Shown here: positions 25,827 through 37,845 of the stretch, one piece after another
How the letters are laid out: the number at the start of each line of letters is the position of its first letter
How positions within the stretch are numbered: position 1 is the stretch's first letter
DNA from: Erythroxylum novogranatense
Taxonomy: Eukaryota; Streptophyta; Magnoliopsida; Malpighiales; Erythroxylaceae
Assembly (NCBI GenBank): GCA_029891385.1
Contig: CM057224.1
Coordinates: forward strand, 37,205,005 to 37,269,004
Direction: 5' to 3'
DNA length: 64,000 bases
The notes under the pieces: model-generated
Database searches by the model: none
Seen by the model: only the letters and a program-made list of their open reading frames with translations
What the model was told of the DNA's origin: nothing
Made by a program: the position numbers and the translations under genes

Positions 25827-26762
25827 ACCAACGTTCAAGGTGTAAAAGATGATCTTAATGAAGATTATGGATAAAGATCTTCAAAGATATGTATCCCAAC
25901 AATTAAAGATCAAGATTTTCTGCAATATAACTGTTGAAGCCAACATAAGTCGACTAATATATCAAGATTTTTCAGGTTGAGAACAACACAAGTCGACTAA
26001 TAGACTATAAGTCGACTTATCGAAGGTTACAAGTCGATTTACACTGCATAAGTCGACTTATAGAAGAGCGGAGATAAATTTTTACGAAAATCGTTGTTAC
26101 AAGTCGACTTACACACCACGACAAGTCGACTTACGAGTACAACAAACTGATTCTGACGAAGTCAATTAGTCACAAATGGAAAGGAAATATTCATGCAACG
26201 GCTATAAGATAATCAACAACGGTTATGAGACTCTCCAACGTCTATAATCTTCCAAGAGGTTGAGAATAAATTGATTAAGATCAAGGGATAAAGATATATA
26301 TGTCCATATAGCCAAAAGATACTACAACAACTCCAAACTCGCTCTATATTGCTCTTAGCTCATTTTCATATCTGTATTGAGCATTGTTCTTTCTTCTTTA
26401 TCTCATTATCTTTGTGAGTTGAGTGATTTTTGAAAAGTCACTTGTGAGGTAGGATTTGTGCCGGAAAACAAATCAGTTGTAAAGGTAGCTTGAGCCGGAA
26501 ATCAAGCGGTATTGTAAGAGTTCACACTAAACTACAAAGTGTGTAATAAAGTGGTTTACAAAATCCTAAGTGGGAGCTTAGGTAGAGGACGTAGGTCTTG
26601 GCACCGAACCTCTATAAAACAGTGTTTGCTCTTCTTCCTTACTCTTTATAATTACATTTGTTTAAATTATTTTTGTGTGAATTAACTTTTGATTTTATTG
26701 TAGAATTTTACAAAAAACTCTAAAGATCTATTCAACCCCCCTTCTAGATCGTTTACACGGGT

Positions 26763-28427
26763 GAGAAAACCGTGCATAAGATTCAGGACACTGTTCCAAC
26801 AATTTATCTTGTAGTGTAGTATACTATGTAAGAACTTGAGTTTGTTCAAACACATTCTTTATTTCAGTTTATAGACTGAAAAATAATTGATACCTGAGGC
26901 CTATGGGTAGGATCTATAAAGGTTAGGCTTTATTGTAAATATCCATACCAATGAGAATGTCTGGGCTAGGTATATTGCTTCGAAGAACTTTAGTCCAAAT
27001 GTACACTGTGGCAAGAATCAAATTCTGATTCTTCTTTTGGTGATTAAACCAATCTTGAAGGAATTACCGTTGGCAGCAGTAAAATATTCATCATGTGAAA
27101 TCCATGTGTTAGATGATAAGATATTGGATTTCATTATCGTACGGCTAAATCCAGTATCCATAAACTCCATAGCTTTAATGGGCTTATTATATTTTTCATG
27201 TTGAAAGAGTTGGATCTGAACATATAGTCGTTGAACTAGAGTACAATCTACTTTAATACATCTTTGCTGTAGCATATATAGTGAATCATCCTCTAGAGAA
27301 ATAGAGATGTAAGAGGATTCTTCATCTTCTGAAGTTGTGATAGAAATAACAAACTTTGCGTCCTCGTCCTCCTAAGATTGTTCCTCAATTAAATCTTCAA
27401 AGTTATTGGAAGAATGAATAGGCAGAATTGATTGCATCAACTTCAACAACTTGACATCCTTTTTTGTTTTGTGAGGACATGTTCGTGCAAAGTGTCCACG
27501 TTGTCCACAGAGAAAGCATCGTTTAGCTTTCTGACGATGAGAGGATTTCTTGAAGAATCTGACCATTCTTATTTTCTTTCCGTTATTTCTCTTGTAAGTT
27601 TTGCATAAAAAGGCTTATAGCCTTCTATTTGTCTGCAGAACTTTCTTCTATGATAGACTTGTTGAAGATGAGCTTTCTTCTTGCTATGACACTCACAAGT
27701 CTTTTTGTCTTTGCACTTGATTTGTAGATAAGGCTTTTTACAAGCCTCTTTGAGAACTGGACCACCTTAATGATATAACTTTAATGGGCTTATCATATTT
27801 TTCCTATTGAAAGAGTTGGATCTGAACATATGGTTGTTGAACTGGTGTATGGTCTACTTTCATGCATGTTTGCTGTAGCATATATAGTGAATCATCCTTT
27901 AGAGAAATGCAAGAGAAGAGGATTCTTCATCTTCTGAAGTTGTGATAAAAGCAACAAACTTTGTGCATCGTCTTCCTGAGATTGTTCCTCAATTAAATCT
28001 TCAAAATTGTTGGAAGAATAAATAGGCAGAATTGATTACATCTACTTCAACAACTTGACATCCTTTTTTGTTTTGTGAGGACATGTTCGTGCAAAGTGTC
28101 CATGTTGTCCATAGAGAAAGCATCGTTCAACTTTCTGACAATGAGAGGATTTCTTGAAGAATATGACCATTCTTCTTTTCTTTCCGTTCTTTCTCTAGTA
28201 AGTTTTACATAAAGGCGTGTAGCCTTTTATTTGTCTGCAGAACTTCCTTCTATGATAGACTTGTCGAAGATGAACTTTCTTCTTGGTATGACACTCACAA
28301 GTCTTTTTGTCTTTACACTTGATTTGTAGATAAGGCTTTTTACAAGCCTCTTTGAGAACTAGACCACCCTTAATGAAATTTTTGAATAAGGCATGTTGAT
28401 CATATAACTTATCAAGAGAAGCTAAAG
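26763..28427 (-). pseudogene. endogenous pararetrovirus: protease and coat-protein C-terminus with zinc knuckle, partly duplicated
   Basis: Continuation of the same viral copy on the minus strand. The frame 27018-27275 has a DTG motif (FMDTGFSRTI) expected of the aspartic protease. The frame 27372-27566 has a CCHC knuckle (CFLCGQRGHFARTC, about 27477-27518) typical of caulimovirid coat proteins. The frame 28195-28476, whose real viral part ends at 28427, has the basic/cysteine stretch (CKDKKTCECHTKKK) that normally precedes the knuckle. About 600 bp are tandemly duplicated (see repeat entry), and in the second copy the second knuckle cysteine is lost. Upstream the gene is cut by the palindromic insertion at 28428 and resumes at 30296. 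Confidence 0.75.
27173..28375. repeat. tandem duplication (~600-bp unit) inside the pararetroviral copy
   Basis: CTTTAATGGGCTTATNATAT starts near 27173 and again near 27779; both copies then share the protease/knuckle text through GAGAACTNGACCACC. By eye the copies differ at roughly one base in ten, so the duplication is old or arose in the virus. Not shared by the other insertions. Confidence 0.8.
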
Positions 28428-30295
28428 TGTAGCGCTCCCTTACCATAGGGTACCCACCGGGACATTCGAAGGTCATTCCGGTACATATCTTACGATAAGG
28501 GCGAGTTACGTTTGATCATTACCTTCACTTCATATGGTATCATATCATTCCTCACTTAATAAACATCAATAGAAAATCACAAAATTTAAAAACCAACTTT
28601 TTCCTTATTTCTTTTCTCAAGGAACAAAATCTACATTTTCTTTCAACTTCTTCTACATGTACATTAACAAATCCTAGTACAAAAGTTCTACACGAAGGAG
28701 GAAAATATATCAAATCTATCCAAGTCATCCAAAAATTCCAGCTGATCGACCTTTGAGCCATGACTTCGCTTGTTAAAATACAATCTACATGGTAGTGGAG
28801 CCTCTCAGTAGTTAGGGTCGTCTTTTAGTCCTGAAAAGACAACATTGTAATTTTGGTAAGTTTTGCGAACTTAATGAGGTAATCATCATCGATGGTTCAC
28901 GCAATTCATGCAGCACTTCAATTCACACAACAATTATTTCATAACTTTTCACTTTACATAAGTATCACAATCTCCCTTAAACAGAAGCAAATTATGCATT
29001 TCCATCAATCAAACATACATAACCAAATGCATATGAAATATTCATGAGACTCTTTTCCAATTGTCACGTTGTTGTGACCGAGTGCCTGAACTGTCTCATA
29101 TCTATTTTGGATATCGGGCTCATTAATAACTGTCCCTTATCCAAAGAGGATAGAGGGCTCAGTATACATTGAGCCAAAGGCTCTGAAACATTTTTGAGCT
29201 CGAGGCTCATTTCCACACATTGAGCTTTAAGCTCTGATCGTTGATTACTTTGGTCACAACTGCCATTATATTTAAATTATATTTTGAATAATGAATGAAT
29301 GAGTTTTGATAGTGGATTCCGAACAGAAGGTCCGATGACTGTGAAATGTAGATTGGGTTATTGAAGTGTAGCTTGAATGTGAATGTGGAGACCTAAATGC
29401 TTAGAATGTGATTGATTGCGGTACATGTATTCCATTCATGAATGCATGAAATATAATGACAGTTGTGACTAGAGTAGCCAACGATCAGAGCTTAAAGCTC
29501 AATGTGTGGAAATGAGCCTCGAGCTCAAAAATATTTCAGAGCCTTTGGCTCAACGTATAATAAGCTCTGTATCCTCTTCGGATAAGGGATAGTTATTAAT
29601 GAGCTCGGTATCCAAAATAGATACGGGATAGTTCAGGCACTCGGTCACAACAATGTAACAATTGGAAAAGAGTCTCATGAATATTTCATATGCATTTGGT
29701 TATGTATGTTTGATTGATGGAAATGCATAATTTGCTTATGTTTAAGTGAGAATGTGATACTTATGTAAAGTGCAAAGTTGTGAAATAATTGTTAGGTGAA
29801 TTGATGTGCTGCATGAATTGAGTGAACCATCGATGATGATTACCTCATTGAGTTCGTAAAACTCACCAAAATTGCAATGTTATCTTTTCAGGACCGAGAG
29901 ACGACCCTAACTACTAAGAGGCTCCACTACCGTGTATATTTAGTTTTAACAAACGAAGTCATAACTCAAAGGTCGGTCAGCTGGGATTTTTGGATGACTT
30001 GGGATAGATTTGATATATTTTCCTCTTTCATGTAAAACTTTTGTACTATGATTGGTTAATGTACATGTAGAAGAAGTTGAAAGACAATGTAGATTCTGTT
30101 TTTTGAGAAAAGAAATGAGGAAAAAATTGGTTTTAAAATTTTGTGATTTTCTATTGATGCTTATTAAGTGAGGAATGATATGATGCCATATGAAGTGAAG
30201 GTAATGATCGAACGTAGCTCGCCCTTATAGTAAGATATGTACCGGAATGACCTTTGGGCATCCCGATGGGTACCTTACGGTAAAGGGGCGCTATA
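28428..30295. mobile_element. palindromic LTR-derived insertion with two identical (U5-side) ends and 5-bp target-site duplication
   Basis: The left arm begins TGTAGCGCTCCCTTACC (28428) and the right arm ends with its inverted copy (GGGGCGCTATA, 30295). TAAAG flanks both sides (28423-28427, 30296-30300). The arms (28428-about 29262 and about 29462-30295) are inverted copies of the 3' end of a gypsy-type LTR, similar over more than 830 bp at roughly nine bases in ten by eye, with many C/T-type differences. The centre (about 29263-29461) continues the right arm further into the LTR. No ORF. Inserted in the pararetroviral coat-protein region. RNA from it would fold into a long hairpin. Confidence 0.88.
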
Positions 30296-30836
30296 TAAAG
30301 CATGCTGGTAAATTTCTCTAAGAGATATATTTGTCATATCTCTCTGAAAAGAAACTATAGCCCTTTGTAGCTCTGGTTGTAGTTGATATAGAAGGGATGA
30401 GATAAAATTATAACGCAGATTAACATCATTCCATTCATTCAACAAATGGTACCTTTTCGTCATACGTTGGTAATGCTTCTAAATATCACGCTTGTTAAGT
30501 GAACAACATTTCAGTGCAAAATATTCTTGACGGATTTGCTTATCAATCAGTTGAAAGTCACCAATGAATTCTTTATGAATTATTCCAAGAAGAGCTCCGG
30601 CTGTAGTGACTTGGATATACTGAAGTTTTTGATAGTCATTAATACTTTGTCACCATTCTCGCAAAGTACCAGTGAAACGAGATGTAAACTCAGACAAAAT
30701 ATCCAGTAAAGGATTATTCGGTCGAGTCATTTGTAGATCTGTCCATACATCAAATTCATGTATTCGTTCTCTCCATTACTTTGGAGGTAGATCATCAAAA
30801 GTAAACCAAGGTCCTAAAAACATGTGTAGCTAGCTG
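30296..30836 (-). pseudogene. endogenous pararetrovirus: coat-protein core fragment
   Basis: A short viral piece between the palindromic insertion and the full gypsy element. The frame ending at 30463 includes LQPELQRAIVSFQRDMTNIS and SLREIYQHAL, a pattern that fits the caulimovirid coat-protein region just before the basic/knuckle part seen at 28195-28427. Upstream sequence to 30836 is decayed. The AGCTG at 30832-30836 is the target duplicated by the gypsy element. Confidence 0.65.
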
Positions 30837-33800
30837 TGTAGCGCCCCCTTACCATAGGGTATCCACCGGAACGCCCGTAGGTCATTCCGATAAATATCCC
30901 ACGACAAGAGACCACTACTGACAACAACCGCTACACTCCTCATGGCATCACAATCATAAGACAAGAATAAGAAATTGACTACTTTTTAAAACCAAATTGG
31001 ATTCCGTTTCATTCACTTAAAACGCAGAATTTACAATCACAATACTTTTAATTTACATGACCCAAACATCGCACATTAAGTATCATACTTGTCTTGTATA
31101 AGAAATGATCTAACTATAAGTCTCCAAAAGAAAGCCCAGTTGACCGACCTTTGAGCCATTGCTTCTATCGCCAATCCACGATATACTACTTCTACAAATG
31201 AGGGAGTTATCTGCTATGCTTATGCCTCGAAAATAATTGCAATTTTGGATGAGTTTGCGAACTCAATGAGAAACCATCATCGATGGTTCTCCCAATTCAT
31301 GCATCATATAAGCATGAAACAAGATACACGCAGAATTAAACAAAACACAACATTGATACGGTTGCGTATCAATTACAATTACAAAGTAATAAAATATTCA
31401 CCCGATTAATAATATTGCCAAACATTCAATCCGGATGCAATGCACATGTGACTCTTTTCCGTTCATTTCAAGATTGTGACCGAGCGCATAATGATGATCA
31501 AGATAGACGCGTCTGGGAGAATTATCTCCGTCGAGCTCAAGGCTCGGTTCAAGATATCGAGCTCTAGGATCGGTTCAAGACAATGGCGTCTCGGTTCACA
31601 ATTTTCCTTTAATAATGGATGCAACAGGTATGAACGAATACATGTCCCATATCAGCAAACATGGTAATACACAGTCCAAATACACAATATAATCATACAA
31701 TCCAATTAACAGTTACCTAATGCTTATTTCACAGTCAATTGGGCCATATATAACCACATAATCCCCGTAGGGCAGTCAATTTACAGTCTTAATCCACGTA
31801 ATCCCCGTAGGGCAATCAAATCACAGTTAACACATAGATTGGAATAACCAACTAGGTTACTCACCTAATAACTTCCACGCTAGTGCCGGCAAGTCTCTGT
31901 CAAGTCCGTGGAACGACGGTCCACTTGAGCCTCTATAGCACATTAAATGAATAGCCATTACCATCGGTATACTTGAAATGACTAAATAATGCACATGAAA
32001 TCAGTAAAATGTGTATAATGCATGTTCATGGCAATCCCGGCCCTAATCCAATATTTTCCCATAATAAAATTCTATCAAAAATTAGAAATCTATAGGCGCT
32101 GACGGTGCGCCAATCGGACCTCTATAGGTCCCCAATTAAATAAAACAGTGGTTCACATGTTCCATCAATAGGGCTACGCCAAATTCCGCCTAAAATTCCT
32201 GCTTTCTCACAAAATGAAATTAAATATTCAACGAATCCGATGCCTCTGGAATCAGGTCAATCGGACATCGGACGGAAAAGTTATTCACGAAAGAAACCAA
32301 AACTCAACAATTTATATTTTTATAAATAACCCTTATTTCCCCCCTTTTTTTCTGATTTCCAACCAAACTTCAAACACCCATAACTCTTTCTACACATTTC
32401 TCAAAAATGCAAACTATACCTTGTTGGAAAGATAATGAAATCCTCTACAAGTTTCATGAAGACCATAAAAATCAATTCCAACCCTAAGGGTGTCAAATAC
32501 TCCATCAAACCTACTGCCTACTCAATTTCCATCAACACAGGGCAGTACATTGGCAATTTCATAACTCACTGATTCTTAAGAAATAAATTACCACAAAAAT
32601 ATGGTCAATAAGTTCACAATGTCCTCAACAACTTTCATGAACAATCCAAAATCAAATTATATTGCTAAACAAGTCAATTAATTCATCTAATGCTACTGTC
32701 CCTGAAATCCTTCAATTTGGGCAGTAACCTTACAAGAAGCATAACTTCCAGTATACAAGTCAATAAAATCAGAACTTTATATCCCTGAAAAGATAACATC
32801 TCAAACTTCAATTTTCATGAAGCACTAATCATCCAATTCGATCTCTATCAATTTCAAAACTGTTATGGAAACTACTGTTATGATCAGCCATTCATAACCT
32901 AATGTAGGGGCAATTTTTGAAAAATCATAACTCCCAATTCTGACTTCTAAAAATTACACACCAAATATCAATTTCAAGGTAATCTCTTCCTATACAACTT
33001 TTCAGAAGCTCACTCACACCAATTCAGTCCACATAAAATGTTAAAATTGCCTCCAATCAGTAAATTCACAAAATCACACTTAAACTAGGTTTCATCCAAA
33101 ATGCTCAAAACCAGTCATTAGTAATCAATTCATATCTCCCAATATACAATTCTAAAAATAGCAAGATCAGTAGCAATGGAAAGATAATTCAATATGCTAC
33201 AACTTCCATGGAGACTATTTTCCCTAATTCCATCTCAATTAATTCATAAAATCAACAAAACTCAGATGTCATGGTTATGGTTATCTGTTTACGAGCAATG
33301 GAACAGAAACTTTCCATTCAAAAATTCACCCTTCTATCATTGAAATTTAACAACACCTATTTCACACTAAATTGAATCCAACATCCCAAAGTTTTAGTGA
33401 CCACTAACCTTACCTCATTTACATTTCTACACAATAAGTTATGAATAAATCAGTAACATCAATTTCAACTCTAACTTTCCAGATTTAATGTTAACCTTAG
33501 TTCTAACATTTCCAATGCCTTTTTCACATCACTAGACATCCAAATAAATACAAATTAAATATTAATACAGTCATACATATACTAGGGCTAATACTGAAAA
33601 ATTGGCAGCACTAAATTCCTCAATTCAAATACTCAAATAATTATCCATATTCAATTCAAAATCTAACCATATCACTACTTTCCGCTCAACATCACCTAGC
33701 CTTAAACCCATTTCTTCTAACCATATTAGTCATTACTTTAATGCCTACATGAACCTAATACATGCCCTAAACCTCTTATTAATCACCCCTCACTATCATG

Positions 33801-34646
33801 GCATTTAATTCCATGTAAATACACCATTTAAAGATCAAAACTTAAATGAAAACTTACCTAATTTAGAACCTCATTCAAAGCTTCAATAACCAACTTCTAA
33901 CTCCTACACCCACCAAAGTACCAACCACCTTCCCTTCTCAAGTATGTACAAAGCTCATCTTCAAGCTTTGATGGAATAAGAGATAGCTTGAAGTTGTGGA
34001 GAAAGTAGAAAGAAGAGTGCAAAAAATCGATGGTTTTGATGGAGGAGAAGTGTGTTTGAATGGAGAGTAACAAAAGCCTTACAATTTCATCTTTCTTTCC
34101 TTTAAACACATACATATTCGAGAGACAAGTGAAGAGGAGCATTTAATGTAGCCTTTTAAATGGCAAAATTTGATTGGTTTATTATTATAAGAAAAGTCAA
34201 AGTATCATTTGTTTAATCCAAATCTAAAATGTTACTCCATTTAACTCTAATGACCCTACTTTCAGTCCCAAAATAATATACCCATATTATCGTGCCATTA
34301 GGTAGCAATTTTTGCTCTGAAAATCGAATCGATTCGCCAATTGGCGATTTTTTCCGATCCGAATTGTCTCCTAAAAATCCGAAAAATTCCTAAAATTCCT
34401 AAAATGTAAAACAATTTATGGTGCGGTCAAATAATTTTTCAAACTCAATTACTCCATTAATTTCATACTGAAGTTCAATTTCAACCCTGTTTTAAAATGA
34501 CATGAATGCATGTATACTATGAGCATGTGCAACCAATCAAGAATTATAGAGGCTACATGCTGTATATGCATGTCGAGATATAATTAAATATTTCGAACCC
34601 GTCCCAATTACCAAAATGCCCTTCCTATAGGAGAGGGGATGTTACA
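30837..34646 (-). repeat. 3' LTR (left in window) of the gypsy element
   Basis: 3,810 bp. In window orientation it starts TGTAGCGCCC and ends GATGTTACA. Contains the GTTGTGACC-type module (31473-31602), about 185-bp spaced repeats (32443-33197) and the CCGTCCGATG-type block. Short frames inside are not genes. Confidence 0.92.
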
Positions 34647-34875
34647 ATTCTCCCCTCCTAACAAAAATTTCGTCCTCGAAATTCTTACCTGATTGATCGA
34701 AAAGGTGAGGATACTGTTTCCTCATATGCTCCTCGGTCTCCCAGGTAGCCTCCTCAGTCGAATGGTTCCGCCAGAGAACCTTCACCAGTGGAATACTCTT
34801 ATTCCTCGGTTGTTTCACCCGAAACCCGATAATCAATCGGCCTCTCACATAACTCGACATTCTTGGAGACCTCAA
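34642..34875 (-). pseudogene. chromodomain at the C-terminus of the gypsy integrase
   Basis: Frame with VKVLWRNHSTEEATWETEEH and a following YPHLF, the chromodomain signature at the end of Tekay-type integrases, where it steers insertion to particular chromatin. It overlaps the GPY/F-domain frame by four bases, a frame change. Confidence 0.85.
34648..34659 (-). promoter_or_regulatory. polypurine tract of the gypsy element
   Basis: Minus-strand AGGAGGGGAGAA abuts the 3' LTR, the expected primer site for plus-strand DNA synthesis. Confidence 0.85.
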
Positions 34876-36145
34876 TCTCTGAGCCAGATCACATGTGTCG
34901 GATCCGACCGATATCTGCAGAGCATACTCACATGAAAGACGCCATGTAATCGAGACATCTCACTTGGTAAAGCTAGCTCAGAGGCCAAAGGTCCGATCCT
35001 CTCGGATCGATATGGACCAATGTACCTAGGGCTTAACTTACCCTTTCTCCCAAATCTCAAGACACCACGCCACGGTGACACCCGTAAGAATACTCACGCC
35101 CACATTATACTCAATGTCCTCTGTCTTTGATCCACATAGCTCTTACATCATCTGAGCGCTTTGATGCGACTCAATCGATCTCACCTTGTCAACAATCTGA
35201 TCCTCGGGACCAGACCTCAATCATCCTCTCACCCTCTTCATCCCAATACAGAGGCGATCTACATGGTCGCCCATACAAGGCCTCATATGGAGCCATCCCG
35301 ATGCTACTTGATAATGATTGTTATAAGCAAACTCAATCGTGGCTAGAATCGATCCCATGCTCCTCGAACTCCAATACACAAGCTCAAGCATATCCTCAGC
35401 AGTCTTAATCGTCCTCTCACTCGCCCATCTGTCGAGGATGAAATGTCAGATCGAAATTCAATCTAGTACCCATAGGCATCGCAAACTCGCCAAAACCTCA
35501 AGTAAATCTGGGATCCTCGTCGGACACTATCGACATTTGGGACCCCTGCGATCTCACTATCTCCGCCACATACTTCGGGCCAACCGATCCATAGTATTAT
35601 TCTCCTCATCGCCAGAAATGGGCCGATTTAGTAATCGGTCCACTATGACCCAGATAGCGCCATCTTTCCTCGGCCCTAGGCAACCCCATAATGAAATCCA
35701 TGGTGATCCGCTCCCATTTTCACTCCGAATGGGCAACGAATGAAGCTTCCCTATCGGAGCTTGGTGCTCACCTTAACTTGCAGCACGCCAAACACCTGAC
35801 ACAAACTCGCCCACCGCTTCTTCATACCGGCCACCGTAAATGTTGCTTAAGGGTGTTATACATCTTGGTAGTACCAGATGCATAGCATATGTGGCCATGT
35901 GAGCCTCCTCCAAGATCTCTCGCCTCGGATCATCCACATCAGTACACAAAGCCTCCGCCTATCCATAGAGTCTCATCTCTCACATCAAACTCGGATCTCG
36001 AATCGACTTTCACTTTCTCAATCGGTCTCACCATAACAGATCCTTATCCCGAACTCTCCGATCCCGTCCAAGAGCATCGGTCTCGGCCTCAATGTAGCCA
36101 ATAATACTCCATCCCGCCCAGATTCATCTCGCATATTCAAAGCCC
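34872..36145 (-). pseudogene. integrase of the gypsy element, badly frameshifted
   Basis: The C-terminal part (34872-35081) is clear: GKLSPRYIGPYRSERIGPLA (GPY/F module) and HGVFHVSMLCRYRSDP. The zinc-binding and catalytic core (about 35100-36100) must lie upstream by position but is broken into short frames; the long plus-strand frames here are antisense shadows. Confidence 0.75.
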
Positions 36146-36792
36146 TCAATGAATCAAATTAGGCAACCTCATAGCCTGAATCTGAGCTGTATTAATATGT
36201 GACTTTCTACTCAGAGCATCTGCCACCACATTAGCTTTCCCTGGGTGATACTCGATAATACAATCGTAATCCTTCAATAACTCCAGCCATCTCCTCTGTC
36301 TCAAATTTAACTCCCTCTGGCTCAGTAAATATCTCAAACTCTTATGGTCAGTAAAGATCTGAAAGGTCTCACCATACAGGTAATGCCTCCAAATCTTCAA
36401 TGCAAATACAACTGCAGCTAGCTCTAAATCATGAACAGGATAATTTACCTCATGAGACCTCAACTGTCTCGAGGCATAGGCAATGACCCTACCATGCTGC
36501 ATCAGAACACACCCCAATCCCTGATGTGATGCATCACAGACACCTCAAATCCTCCAATCCCGGATGGAATAGCCAACACCGGTGCAGTAGTCAACCAATG
36601 TTTCAACTCCTCAAAACTCTTCTGACACTCCTCGGTCCATCTGAATGGCACATTCTTCCTCATAAGTTTTGTCAGAGGGGCTGAGATCAATGAGAACCCC
36701 TCGACAAACCTCCGGTAATAACCCGCTAATCCGAGGAAACTCCGAATCTCCCAGACATTCCTAGGAGCTTCCCACTTCAAAGACCGCCTCAA
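36146..36792 (-). pseudogene. RNase H and connection domain of the gypsy polyprotein
   Basis: Two overlapping frames (36502-36792 and 36146-36517). The first has [17 protein letters not shown] and [16 protein letters not shown]. The second has [37 protein letters not shown] and the closing [10 protein letters not shown] frameshift near 36500-36520 divides them. Standard Ty3/gypsy RNase H. Confidence 0.9.
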
Positions 36793-36948
36793 CCTTACTC
36801 GGATCCACCAATACCCTCTCCACCACTATATGCCCCAAAAGATCACCTAATCCACCAAAATTCACATTTGGTTGAATTTGACGTATAACCGCTCTCCCTC
36901 ATCGTCTGTAACACAATCCTCAAATGCTCACTATGCTCTGTCTCATCC

Positions 36949-37137
36949 TCAATACACCAAAAGGTCATCAATGAAAACAATAACAAACCGATCCGGTGTA
37001 GGCTGAAATACCTTATTCATCAAGGCCATAAAAGCTGCCGGGGCATTAGTCAACCCAAACGGCATCACTAGAAACTCGAAATGCCCATACCTGCTTCTGA
37101 AGACACTTTTAGGCACATCGGCCTCTGCAATCTTCAA
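36949..37137 (-). pseudogene. reverse transcriptase palm fragment of the gypsy element
   Basis: Contains [20 protein letters not shown] and the catalytic FIDDLLVY box. Upstream RT (37138-37845) is interrupted by frameshifts. FIDD is the Ty3/gypsy form, in contrast to the YI-D box of the pararetrovirus. Confidence 0.88.
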
Positions 37138-37845
37138 CTGATAGTAACCAGATCGCAGATCTAACTTGGTGAATACCGAGCTCCTCGCAATCGATCAAAT
37201 AAGTCATCAATCCTAGGCGTTGGGTATTTATTCTTTCTCACACCCGATTCACCGCCTATAATCGATGCACGACCTCAAAGTCCCATCCTTTTCTTCACAA
37301 ATGTAATTGGAGCTCCCATGGTGAGACACGGGTCCGATAAACCCTTCTCTAGTAACTCCATGAATCGAACCTTCAACTCTCTCGGTTCCACAAAGGTGCC
37401 ATCCTATATGGAGGTATAGATATAGAGCAGACTGAACGAGGTCAATAGTAAACTCGCCTCCGATCCGGCGGTAAACCCAGAACTCATCAGAAACACATCC
37501 GGAAATTCCCTAACCACGGAATATCCCGAAGCCTCTGCTTCAACTCGGTGTCAACCACATGAGCCGACATGCCTCACAACCTCCTGCATCAATCTCGTGG
37601 CACTAAGGAAAGAGATCATCCGGCCGGCACCGCTCGACTAACTCCTTCGAACACCGCTCTAGGTGACCAGAGACTCAACACAACCTCCTTGGTATAGCAG
37701 TCCATGATAGCCCTATGGGCGTCACCACCCATCCATCCCAATCACATCGATCTCTCTCGGTGGCAATACTATAAGGTCCGCCTCAATCTGCTTGATCAAT
37801 CTGGATCGAGCATCCCCATGCACCTCTCCTAATGCGTAGTAGTAC

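Larger units (their letters stand above)
18107..26757 (+). mobile_element. non-autonomous Sirevirus-like (Ty1/copia) LTR element, itself hosting a gypsy solo LTR
   Basis: Two direct LTRs (18107-19220 and 21665-26757, the latter interrupted) begin TGTTGGACC and end TTTACA. They flank a 2.44-kb interior without any pol domain. A PBS-like TGGTACTAGGC follows the left LTR and a polypurine tract precedes the right one. Flanking 5-mers AGGGT (18102-18106) and CGGGT (26758-26762) look like a target-site duplication with one mutation. The element sits inside the pararetroviral RT region. Without the solo LTR it is about 4.65 kb. The AAAAAGGGGGAGATTGTTGG junction and the palindrome arrays in the LTR are Sirevirus traits; no enzymes are encoded, so it would need proteins from a relative. 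Confidence 0.85.
21665..26757 (+). repeat. right LTR of the Sirevirus-like element, split by a solo LTR
   Basis: LTR halves 21665-21835 and 25832-26757 join, after removing the solo LTR and one ACCAA copy, into about 1,097 bp matching the left LTR. Seven palindromes lie at about 25944-26130; one is mutated to AAGTCGATTT. Confidence 0.9.

Noticed and set aside
33897..34142. 81-residue minus ORF, with a near-copy at 42282-42500
   Set aside because: Lies at the same place in both LTRs of the gypsy element and is changed by indels between them; no domain.
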